Positions 25,142 to 37,100 of a DNA stretch of 64,000 nucleotides are shown here, in pieces. How positions within the stretch are numbered: the first letter of the stretch is position 1; the number at the start of each line of letters is the position of its first letter. The position numbers were made by a program, and so were the translations under genes. Source of the DNA: Caprella mutica (Eukaryota > Arthropoda > Malacostraca > Amphipoda > Caprellidae); contig CANNZV010001149.1 in assembly GCA_947561585.1 (NCBI GenBank), positions 146,821 to 210,820 of the forward strand, in the 5' to 3' direction. Below the pieces are notes generated by a model. That model was given only the letters and a program-made list of their open reading frames with translations, was not told the DNA's origin and ran no database searches.

Positions 25142-28100
25142 ATGCCTGTTACTTGGAAAGAAGTCCCCACAGGTTCTTCGGATGAAGACGACCCGTCTGA
25201 CGATGATTTTAACGATGACAACAGCATTGCTGGTGACAGACAATATCAACAAACGTTGGTAAGAAAAGTTCTATAAATTGGATTATATATGGAACCGTGA
25301 ACATATTCAATAACTTGTGAATGATATTATATGTCTATTGTATCAGTGGTTCTCATCTTTGTTGGAGGTACTAATCCCCTCAAGTATCATAAATGCTTTC
25401 ATCTAACTTATAGTTAGAAATAGAACTATTTCAAATTCAAAAAATATGTACATAACTATGACACAATCGGTGTAGGAAGAACCTGTTCCATATTTTGAAA
25501 ATGTTTCAGAAGCATCCAAAGTTTGTGGTTAAATTTTTTTTAAGTCTACTGTAAACTTTAATTTGGATAAGAAATTAAGAATTGGTTTCTAATATTTTGT
25601 ATGGAGATTAAAGAAGTCGCAAGGATGTCTTTTTCATGAAAAACTTCATTTTTGAAGATTGTGGCTTAGGTTCTCTCTCAACTGAACGCCTCTTATAAAC
25701 TGAACGCCTCTTATAACACATAGGTAATTTACTCAAATACAACTTAGTTAAAAAAACCTAACCATTCATACCTGAATTTAAGAAAAAAAAACGAATGAAC
25801 ATTACCGTCAAACCCCCGAAACTGACTCACTGAATCCAAGTTAAGAACCACTGGTCTACATACACTTGTGAATAAACGTTTGTCATTCAACATGACATAT
25901 CCTTCCATTGTTCAAATTTTCAGATGTATGGACAATACCGGAAAAATCTCAGCGAAGTTGCTTTGAAAGAAGCCAAGAGAGTCAGGAAAGAAGAAAGGAG
26001 ATTGCTCAGGGAAACTACACAGGGTGAGGAATGTGTGCTGTATGTGGTGAACTACACAGGGTGAGGAGTGTGTGCTGTCTGTGGTGAACTACACACAGGG
26101 TGAGGAGTGTGTGCTGTCTGTGGTGAACTACACACAGGGTGAGGAGTGTGTGCTGTCTGTGGTGAACTACACACAGGGTGAGGAGTGTGTGCTGTCTGTG
26201 GTGAACTACACACAGGGTGAGGAGTGTGTGCTGTCTGTGGTGAACTACACACAGGGTGAGGAGTGTGTGCTGTCTGTGGTGAACTACACACAGGGTGAGG
26301 AGTGTGTGCTGTCTGTGGTGAACTACACACAGGGTGAGGAGTGTGTGCTGTCTGTGGTGAACTACACACAGGGTGAGGAGTGTGTGCTGTCTGTGGTGAA
26401 CTACACACAGGGTGAGGAGTGTGTGCTGTCTGTGGTGAACTACACACAGGGTGAGGAGTGTGTGCTGTCTGTGGTGAACTACACACAGGGTGAGGAGTGT
26501 GTGCTGTCTGTGGTGAACTACACACAGGGTGAGGAGTGTGTGCTGTCTGTGGTGAACTACACACAGGGTGAGGAGTGTGTGCTGTCTGTGGTGAACTACA
26601 CACAGGGTGAGGAGTGTGTGCTGTCTGTGGTGAACTACACACAGGGTGAGGAGTGTGTGCTGTCTGTGGTGAACTACACACAGGGTGAGGAGTGTGTGCT
26701 GTCTGTGGTGAACAACACACAGGGTGAGGAGTGTGTGCTGTCTGTGGTGAACTACACACAGGGTGAGGAGTGTGTGCTGTCTGTGGTGAACTACACACAG
26801 GGTGAGGAGTGTGTGCTGTCTGTGGTGAACTACACACAGGGTGAGGAGTGTGTGCTGTCTGTGGTGAACTAGACAGGGTGAGGAGTGTGTGCTGTCTGTG
26901 GTGAACTACACACAGGGTGAGGAGAGTGTGCTGTCTGTGGTGAACTACACACAGGGTGAGGAGTGTGTGCTGTCTGTGGTGAACTACACACAGGGTGAGG
27001 AGTGTGTGCTGTCTGTGGTGAACTACACACAGGGTGAGGAGTGTGTGCTGTCTGTGGTGAACTACACACAGGGTGAGGAGAGTGTGCTGTCTGTGGTGAA
27101 CTACACACAGGGTGAGGAGTGTGTGCTGTCTGTGGTGAACTACACACAGGGTGAGGAGTGTGTGCTGTCTGTGGTGAACTACACACAGGGTGAGGAGTGT
27201 GTGCTGTCTGTGGTGAACTACACACAGGGTGAGGAGTGTGTGCTGTCTGTGGTGAACTACACACAGGGTGAGGAGTGTGTGCTGTCTGTGGTGAACTACA
27301 CACAGGGTGAGGAGTGTGTGCTGTCTGTGGTGAACTACACACAGGGTGAGGAGTGTGTGCTGTCTGTGGTGAACTACACACAGGGTGAGGAGTGTGTGCT
27401 GTCTGTGGTGAACTACACACAGGGTGAGGAGTGTGTGCTGTCTGTGGTGAACTACACACAGGGTGAGGAGTGTGTGCTGTCTGTGGTGAACTACACACAG
27501 GGTGAGGAGTGTGTGCTGTCTGTGGTGAACTACACACAGGGTCAGGAGTGTGTGCTGTCTGTGGTGAACTACACACAGGGTGAGGAGTGTGTGCTGTCTG
27601 TGGTGAACTACACACAGGGTGAGGAGTGTGTGCTGTCTGTGGTGAACTACACACAGGGTGAGGAGTGTGTGCTGTCTGTGGTGAACTACACACAGGGTGA
27701 GGAGTGTGTGCTGTCTGTGGTGAACTACACACAGGGTGAGGAGTGTGTGCTGTCTGTGGTGAACAACACACAGGGTGAGGAGTGTGTGCTGTCTGTGGTG
27801 AACTACACACAGGGTGAGGAGTGTGTGCTGTCTGTGGTGAACTACACACAGGGTGAGGAGTGTGTGCTGTCTGTGGTGAACTACACACAGGGTGAGGAGT
27901 GTGTGCTGTCTGTGGTGAACTAGACAGGGTGAGGAGTGTGTGCTGTCTGTGGTGAACTAGACAGGGTGAGGAGTGTGTGCTGTCTGTGGTGAACTACACA
28001 CAGGGTGAGGAGTGTGTGCTGTCTGTGGTGAACTACACACAGGGTGAGGAGTGTGTGCTGTCTGTGGTGAACTACACACAGGGTGAGGAGTGTGTGCTGT

Positions 28101-31100
28101 CTGTGGTGAACTACACACAGGGTGAGGAGTGTGTGCTGTCTGTGGTGAACTACACACAGGGTGAGGAGTGTGTGCTGTCTGTGGTGAACTACACACAGGG
28201 TGAGGAGTGTGTGCTGTCTGTGGTGAACTACACACAGGGTGAGGAGTGTGTGCTGTCTGTGGTGAACTACACACAGGGTGAGGAGTGTGTGCTGTCTGTG
28301 GTGAACTACACACAGGGTGAGGAGTGTGTGCTGTCTGTGGTGAACTACACACAGGGTGAGGAGTGTGTGCTGTCTGTGGTGAACTACACACAGGGTGAGG
28401 AGTGTGTGCTGTCTGTGGTGAACTACACACAGGGTGAGGAGTGTGTGCTGTCTGTGGTGAACTACACACAGGGTGAGGAGTGTGTGCTGTCTGTGGTGAA
28501 CTACACACAGGGTGAGGAGTGTGTGCTGTCTGTGGTGAACTACACACAGGGTGAGGAGTGTGTGCTGTCTGTGGTGAACTACACACAGGGTGAGGAGTGT
28601 GTGCTGTCTGTGGTGAACTACACACAGGGTGAGGAGTGTGTGCTGTCTGTGGTGAACTACACACAGGGTGAGGAGTGTGTGCTGTCTGTGGTGAACTACA
28701 CACAGGGTGAGGAGTGTGTGCTGTCTGTGGTGAACTACACACAGGGTGAGGAGTGTGTGCTGTCTGTGGTGAACTACACACAGGGTGAGGAGTGTGTGCT
28801 GTCTGTGGTGAACTACACACAGAGTGAGGAGTGTGTGCTGTCTGTGGTGAACTACACACAGGGTGAGGAGTGTGTGCTGTCTGTGGTGAACTACACACAG
28901 GGTGAGGAGTGTGTGCTGTCTGTGGTGAACTACACACAGGGTGAGGAGTGTGTGGAATGTGTCCTGTGGATGAGATTTGAAGTCACGTGTTTCCTGCGAG
29001 TGGAAAACAATATTATTTTAATGTAACAATTTTATTAAATGTTGATTAAATACTAAAATAATATTTTCGATAACAGTCTTTTATTGTAGTATAGTGTGCT
29101 TTTGAACAATATACTAAAGATAGTTTGCATTCTTAAGATAACTGATGACTTAATGAAAATCTTCTGTCAAATCTGATACATTGACTGTTATTTTTATCTT
29201 ATCTTATCTCTCGGTCATTAGTAATCATCTAGTCTAGTGTAATCAGTGAATGTCTTCATGTGTGACAATCTTATCGGAACTAAGCTATCCTTTGCAACAG
29301 GGACAAACAAATTTTTTTACAATGTATAATGTATGTGTCAAGAAGAAGAAATAGGATTTCGGCTTCAATTTCCAATAAAATTAAATTTTCTTCTGAGGAT
29401 GTAATTTTTGAAAATCACTAAGTTCGTCTTCTCTGTGCAGCTCTGAGGCCATCAGACAACAGTTACCAGAGGTCGTTGATGTACTTCAAGCAAAGTGCCA
29501 AGCTGCTAGCAAAGTCCTTTTCAGGCAAAGCTGGAGGAGATTGGGCTTTCCTGCTGGTGCTGGGGCTCACAATGGCCTGCATATCCTTCGTCACAGACCT
29601 GGGAATATCTGCTTGCATCAAAGGTAACATTTTTCTAGTTAGAGGTACTACTCTCTTCATTGCAACTATATTCCATTACGATTAGAAGATTTAAGTTTTT
29701 TAAAGGCTGTGATTTCTGTGGAAATAAACTGTCTTCTTAATAATTGTCCAGAATGAGTTTTTGATTGATATTGTTATTTCGATTGTAACTGATCAAAAGG
29801 GTTGGATGAATTTTGGCAAATTTAATGCATATTGGGATTAAACAGTGAAAATATAGAGTAATTCTTAATTCACTAATTAAAATTGCATTAACAATTGTCA
29901 GCTCATACTATAATGATATTTTGATCCGGCAATTATTCAAGTATATTTTCTTGTAAAGCCCTAGCTACTTGATGCTGGAATTAGATAAAATATTACTTGA
30001 ACATTGGTGATCATTTAATGATGTCTAAATTGTTACCTAAGTATCATTTTCCATTCTGAATATCATTGTCACATGCTATTTCTCTCCGAGTGCAGCCAGA
30101 CTTTGGGCATTCGATGAACTGATCCACAACGTACCTGGCGAATACTGTGCCTGGGTTTTGATGTCTATCCTACTGGTGCTCTTTGCCGCAAGTTTTGCTC
30201 AACTGGTGGCGCCACAATCTGTTGGTAAGTTGAACAGTTTCTACAATAAACTTATCCTAACCATTTTTAAAACCTTCTGTAGGATCTCCTATTTATAAAT
30301 AATTCAAGTGGTGAAGCTGGGCATTGACTTATCGTGGTGGACAGTGGTCATAAAGATATTTTACACAGAAGATATTATAGTAGAACAGCTGATTGGTGCC
30401 CTTTGGCGGTCACTGGTTATGAATTTTCATCTAATTTTATAGTCATTGATTTATTTATCAGAGAATAGTAGATTTTATTTGTATTGATTAATTAATTACT
30501 TTCTAGGTAAATAAATGCATAGTTAAAAACTATTTTTATAAAGCAAGAATCCTAAATATAACTTCAGTCATTGAATATTTATAGTTTCAGGTAATTGGTA
30601 CTCCACAGCATTACTAGTTAGTAGTTACTTCAAGTATTTTCCTCTTAGCAATACTTCTCTGCAACAATACAATGTTGATAACTGGTTTACAAACTTCTAA
30701 TTATATCTACTGATTTTACTCAAGTTGTCAGTAATATGTTTGTACTTTTGAATTGGCAAATTAGTAAGTAACTTTAATTTCTGCTTAAGATTATTTACAG
30801 CTGAAATTTTATAGAGCTCTGTATCCTTGGTCCGATTTTTATTATGGATGATTATCTCTAAATATTTTTCATCATCATCTTCATTTCATTTTTTATTTTT
30901 TTGTCTTAGACTTGAAGCATTGCTATAACTTTTCTGTTTGTTATCTTCAATTTATATTTTTCCTTTGAAAATATAACTATATTAGCATTCTGATTTTTCC
31001 ATCAACATCTTTACCGAATATCTTTATTGCATTTTCAATTTACAGTACATTATAAATGGAAGTGTCAGATTTTAGTCAGTGTGTGTATTATATAAATATT

Positions 31101-34100
31101 AGGTCACCTGATCACAATAGTTTGCCAAGGAGCATATACTCACGTCTAGTTTTCTCTTAGGGTCTATAGGCTGTGCCCATGAAGAAATATTCTTTTGCAA
31201 TTCGTTCTGGTAATCTTATTGGAATTTCTTGTCCAAAGTTTGAGTTACTGGAAGTTAATTTACTAATTTAATTATTCAATAGTGTCTAGAGTTTATTTTT
31301 GTAATGTATGTTAACAATATAGAGGTTTTTGTTCGAATTGTCTGTAATTTCTGGCTTTCTGTGTCTGTAGTTTTTCTGGCTCTCTGTGTATTTTTTGATC
31401 GTATTGATAGTGGATAGTGTTAATTTTTAATATAATGTTGACTATTTATTGATCCCTTACTTCCTACATTCCTGCCGAAAGTTTTCTTAGAACTTAAATT
31501 TTAGAACTTGAATATTTTCGTTGTTGTTAATACTTTAATTGGTTCCGACAAACCATTTGCATTTATTTAATAGATTTCCTTCAGCAACAAAGAAAGAAGT
31601 CCAGTCAACTTGTTTAGCAACGTGCCCACTAATAATTTTTCATACTTACTGTAACTTGAGTAAATTCCTTGCCATTTATAGTTTTAAGTTTCAATTACCT
31701 ATTTTCACAATGTCTGGTTACTCTTTATTAGCTATGGATGTTGATTACTATGAATTAATTTTCTGGCATTTTATTATCTTCTCGTGGTTTTCCCTAAGCA
31801 ATTCTGATTCTTTTGTTAGACTTTCTTTTTTTCTTCTTTAAATGAATTCTGTAATATAACCTCTGACTTTGCTCATGAAATTTCTCCCAATTTTTTTTTC
31901 TAAATATATGTATTTTGCTGGGACCTTATTGTAGCCTGTGAGTGTTGTGGTCTGGTAGTTAAGTGACCGTACAACTTTCAGTTATTAATGGGTTTGCATT
32001 GTAAAAGTTTGGTGGTAAGTTAATTTGTAAGATCTTGGGTTTCTTCGATGTCCCATATATGTAAGCTTTTTTTGATCTCGGGGTCCTTTGATTTCTGAAC
32101 ACACGTATATCCTCCACTTAATAATTAACCAATTGCATTTTCTAATGACCGAAAATATTTAAAGATTATATTAAAATCTACTTTTTTTCAGGCTCCGGTA
32201 TTCCGGAAATGAAAACCATCCTACGAGGAGTAGTTTTGAAGGAGTACCTCACCTTCAGGACTCTGGTGGCTAAAGTCATAGGACTCACTGCCACTCTTGG
32301 TTCAGGACTCCCTCTGGGTAAAGAGGTGAGTCAAACTAAAGGGTGGTCTTTAAGAAGGACTTCCAAGACTGAACTCTTATATTTTACCGTCTACTACACC
32401 GAGTAATTAAATATACAGTTTTCAGAGCTTTCTGTCTGTTTTAGAAAATCTTTATAGTCATAGTTCATATAAGTGAAGCTATGCTCATTCTAACAGGGTC
32501 CGTTCGTGCACATGGCGAGTATAGTCGCCACTCTGCTGTCAACTCTGGTGTCATCTTTCAAAGGGATTCACCTCAACGAGTCCCACAAAACAGAAATGCT
32601 TGCTGCAGCCTGTGCTGTGGGGGTGGCCTGCTCCTTCGCTGCCCCAATTGGAGGTAATGTTATCTTCGGTCATCTTAATCTTACCTATAGAATCCTGCAG
32701 GGTTTTTGTTACAAAATTCTAAGCCACCATGCATTTTTCTAGAGTCTGTCTTAGGTGGATGGAAAGGGAAGCTCTCGTCTAAAAAAATTATGCAGTGACA
32801 ATGTCTACTTCTATGAATGCTGTATAATGTACATGTAGTTTCTGTTGTCATGATTTTTGTACTTCATTTATAATCAGAATTTTATTTCTCTTTAATTTTG
32901 AATGTAACTTTAGCATAAAAATAGACATCTGTGAAATAGGGAAATTTTTGATTGAAATTTTTTTCAAAAACTCGACTAAAAATAATTTACTCCTATATAC
33001 GTTTTCATAACAGACCTTTAAACTTTATTAAAAATTATAAGCTTGAAATATTGAAATGATTATCAACAGTTCATATTTGAACTTTCCATATTTTAATTGA
33101 TATTCTGTGTTATTCCAGACGCTTTATCATCTGAAACTCAAATTATTGTAACTAGGTAGTATATATTTTGAATGATGGCTTTTCTTTCTCTATTATTTAT
33201 GTATTTTTGTAGCATTGGGAATTACTGTTGTCAATGCTTTTCAAGTAGCTGTCTATGTTAATGTATTTTAAAGGTCATATTAAATAGTAGGGACTTCTAA
33301 AATGAAGGAAAATTGAACCAAATATTGAAGTAAATTTTAAAAACAAATATAGGTAGGCTATTATGTTTCATAGGATTTTCTGCAAAATGATGAGGGACAT
33401 TAGCTGTATTGAATGAAACTATAAAAAATTAACCTGGAGGGGACATTTATCTCCTCACTCTCAACACACAGAGGAAATTAGGTATTAGGGGACTAATTAT
33501 AATGATTTTGAGACTTCGTTGTAGAATCCTTTGCACACATTTTATCTTTTTCAATGCATTTTATATTTTGATACATAACACGCATGTATTTAGCTTTGCT
33601 TCCTGAAGACATTAACACAAGAGTTGAATTATATAGCTTCACACCATATTATTTTCCATTCAGGAGTGCTGTTCAGCATAGAGGTAACTTCAGTTTATTT
33701 CGCTGTGAGGAACTATTGGCGAGGATTTTTTGCGGCGGTGTCCGGAGCCGTTCTCTTCAGACTTTTGGCTGTCTTCTACTATGGCGAGAGTGAGAAAGAT
33801 AGCAAGTTTTTGTTAATAAAATTAAAGGACTTGATGTGATGAATTTAATTACCGTTATCTTATTTTTCAGAAACCCTTACTGCTATTTTTAAAACTAATT
33901 TTGAAGTTGCCGTGCCGTTTGATATCACAGAGATCTTCATGTACGCGTTGCTTGGGTAAGAACTCATTTGTTTTTCTAATAACCAGGTGGATTTTCCTCC
34001 CATTCCTCACTAGTAAAGGGTATTCTTTCTGTTTCAGGTTGATTTGCGGTATTGTAGGCGCTCTGTTTGTCTTCATTCACAGAAAGTATGTTCTTTTCAT

Positions 34101-37100
34101 TCGAAAGAACAAACGAATGAAGGCTTTCTTGCAGAAAAGGTAAGTTTCAGACTTCAAGAAATGAGTACATGTAATTTATAAGGATATCGGGATTTGCTTA
34201 TTTCTGTAGGTAGCTTTTATGCTTAGTTTTCAAGCAATAAATGAATACTATCCAATTTGATCTTCTGACAGAATGATGTACCCGCTTATTGTCACCTTTC
34301 TCTACTCCTCCATGACTTTTCCCCCTGGGGCGGGACAGTTTGTCGCTGGTCATCTCTCAACCCATCACCAGGCAAGTAATGTTCTACATCCAATTATCTA
34401 TTTATGAAGTCTATTTTACATGGGGATGTCTCTTAATCTCTTCATATATAACTCTTCTAACTTTATTTCACCTACAGGTTATGGAGTTGTTCAGCAATTT
34501 CTCATGGGTGGATGAGCAGCACTCGCCTGAAGAGTTCCATGTTGTTGAGAACTGGAGGACGCCATGGACTTCAATATTTGTTAACCTCACTTTGTACTTC
34601 TTTTTCACGGTAAATGTGTAGAGAAGGGTCCTCATAATTAAAATTCTTCTAATTGCAAATATGCCATTCTAAAGTCTGTATGTAGACTACGAGTCTCGTA
34701 TTTACTTTGCTTTCTTCTCATTATGAAACTTAAATACTTTGATATATCAAGGAAACTATATCATTATTTTTCTATTTATTTTACTACTCTGTCGATGTTT
34801 CAGCATAATCCAATTCACATCAGATAGAAAATAGTTTTTGTAAGTAACTCTTCATTTACTGTGGATTTAATCAACGATTTCAATATTGATGTTCGTATCG
34901 TACGCTTGCAGTTCTTTTGGAGTGTTATAGCATCCACGATACCAGTCCCATCTGGAATATTCATTCCAGTGTTCAAGATGGGTGCAGCAATAGGCAGACT
35001 GATGGGGGAGATGATGGCCACTGTCTGCCCTGATGGAATAGGCTTCGGTACATTTGCACATCAGATAGTGCCTGGTGAGATTTGTATATTATTTATAACT
35101 GTATTGTATTCACAGTTCTAGATATAAGGCTAGCAAAGTAGTTGAACCCAAGATAATATTCAAATCTTGATATTATAGTTTGAGTTATTGGTTTCTTCTT
35201 GGAAATCTTGTTTTGCAACTAGAAAGATATGAATGGAAATTAAAGTAAAACAATGATATCAACTTTCTGGGAAATTACAAATAAAATTCCATAAAAATAA
35301 AATTTCTCAACTTTAAGTTATAGGTACAGAGAGGACATTTGTATGAACAATTTTAGGTTACTTTTTGATGAAGAAATTAATTCAAGACTATTTTCAACGA
35401 CTAAACTTCAGAACAATAGAAATAATAGTATAAATTTATTACTCCAATCCATATCATGGCTTGACTTGAAGCACTTTTTTAGCCTTATAAATAACTGTAT
35501 TTTAGAGGCATTTCTGCTATATCCGTTCAATATATTCAATATATTTCTTTCTTTAGAAGATAGTAGTAATGTCATCTCTTGTCTATTGACTAAGCGTGTC
35601 TATAAGTTCGGCTGTCGAATTATTTTGTCTTACCTCTACTTAACATGACATTCCTAAAGCGCTATGCCTATACTTTAATTTATGAAGGGTAAAATGACTT
35701 TCTTTTTCCGGCAGGAGGGTACTCTATAGTAGGAGCCGCTGCCCTGTCAGGTGCAGTAACTCACACAGTCTCCACCTCGGTGATAGTTTTCGAACTCACG
35801 GGACAGATAGACTACCTTCTGCCTGTCATGGTTAGTACTTAGAGCTGCAATGAACTAACATTCTATCTGAAAAGTTTGCTGGTGATTTTGAAGTGAAAAA
35901 TAACCAATTTCTTTCGATCAAACTAGTATTTTTTTAAATATTTTTGAATATTAAAATTGTTCTCCTATTAGCATAGTTATTTATCTCTAGTTTTCATGGA
36001 GTACAATATTTTAATGATGTTACTCCTTTACCACCATTTTCAGATAGCAGTGTTGATATCGAATGCCGTAGCGAGTCTGTTGCAGCCCTCAATATACGAC
36101 TCCATTATCAAAATAAAGAAACTGCCCTATCTTCCCGATATCTTGTCATCTGCATCTAAAGTCTATGACGTCTTCGTCGAAAGTTTCATGCAGAAAGACG
36201 TTAAATTTATTTACTACGGAATCACATACGGAGAACTCAAAACCACTCTTCTCAACTCTAGAAAAATCAATACCCTACCTTTAGTAGATTCTCCTAGTAA
36301 GTAAAAGTTGACAGCTGTGATAGATATTTAGCATCAAAGTTCTGTGTATTTGTCTTTTGACAAATTTTATTTTTTTCAGAATCTATGACACTCCTCGGGT
36401 CTATTCAGAGGGAAGAGTTGATCACCATCCTTGAGAAGAAATTAGAGGATGACCTCCTCACTAACATCACTCCTGAGATATCTTCAGCTTGGAAAATAGC
36501 TGCCCAGAGGTAACTCCAATCTCTAATCTATCATATGAATTTTAGGATCCATCGAATTTTCCACTAAATAGGTTCGTCTATTAGAAATTTTTTTTTTACA
36601 ATAAATATGAGTAGTTTCAGTGTTGCATTAAAATTAAATGCAGAAGGAATATTTCAATACATTTTCTTTAAGATATATTATTTGCAGGAGTCTTCAAAAG
36701 GAAGTTCTTGGCAAGACTATTCCAGTTATAAATTCGCCAGAAGATAAACCAACGCCTCCAATGTCACCAAGACAACTCGCAAACAACTTGCGAAGGAGAT
36801 CAAGTTAGTTACCTTAATAATAAGTGATTATAAATGAATATATTGCAAGCTGCTCTGCCTCATTTAATTTTCTACAGGCAGTCTTGAACAAATCAATCGG
36901 AATAGCAAGTTCGGTAGTAAGACGATGCTGCAACTCTTCCCGAGTCTCGGTGGCAGTCTTCTGACGCCATCGAGTAGTAGTGTGAAAGTGAACGAAGAGA
37001 CCAGACCTGCTTTTGTCCACAAACCCACTATCATCACGCCAGATATGCAGACTTCTTCCAACAGTCTTGTAAGTTTCGCGATAATGATTGGTAAGAACCA

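Noticed and set aside
16303..28956. CRISPR arrays
   Set aside because: The units are contiguous tandem repeats without variable spacers, and the sequence is eukaryotic.
26052..29026. Six long open frames across the 39-bp repeats
   Set aside because: They lie within an intron of the chloride channel, on both strands, and exist only because the period is a multiple of three.
31539..31841. 100-codon frame inside a channel intron
   Set aside because: Lies wholly within intron 4, is rich in Phe/Leu/Ser as AT-rich DNA tends to give, and has no motif.
33867..35061. Minus-strand frames across channel exons
   Set aside because: They are shadows of the plus-strand exons, which carry the conserved channel sequence.
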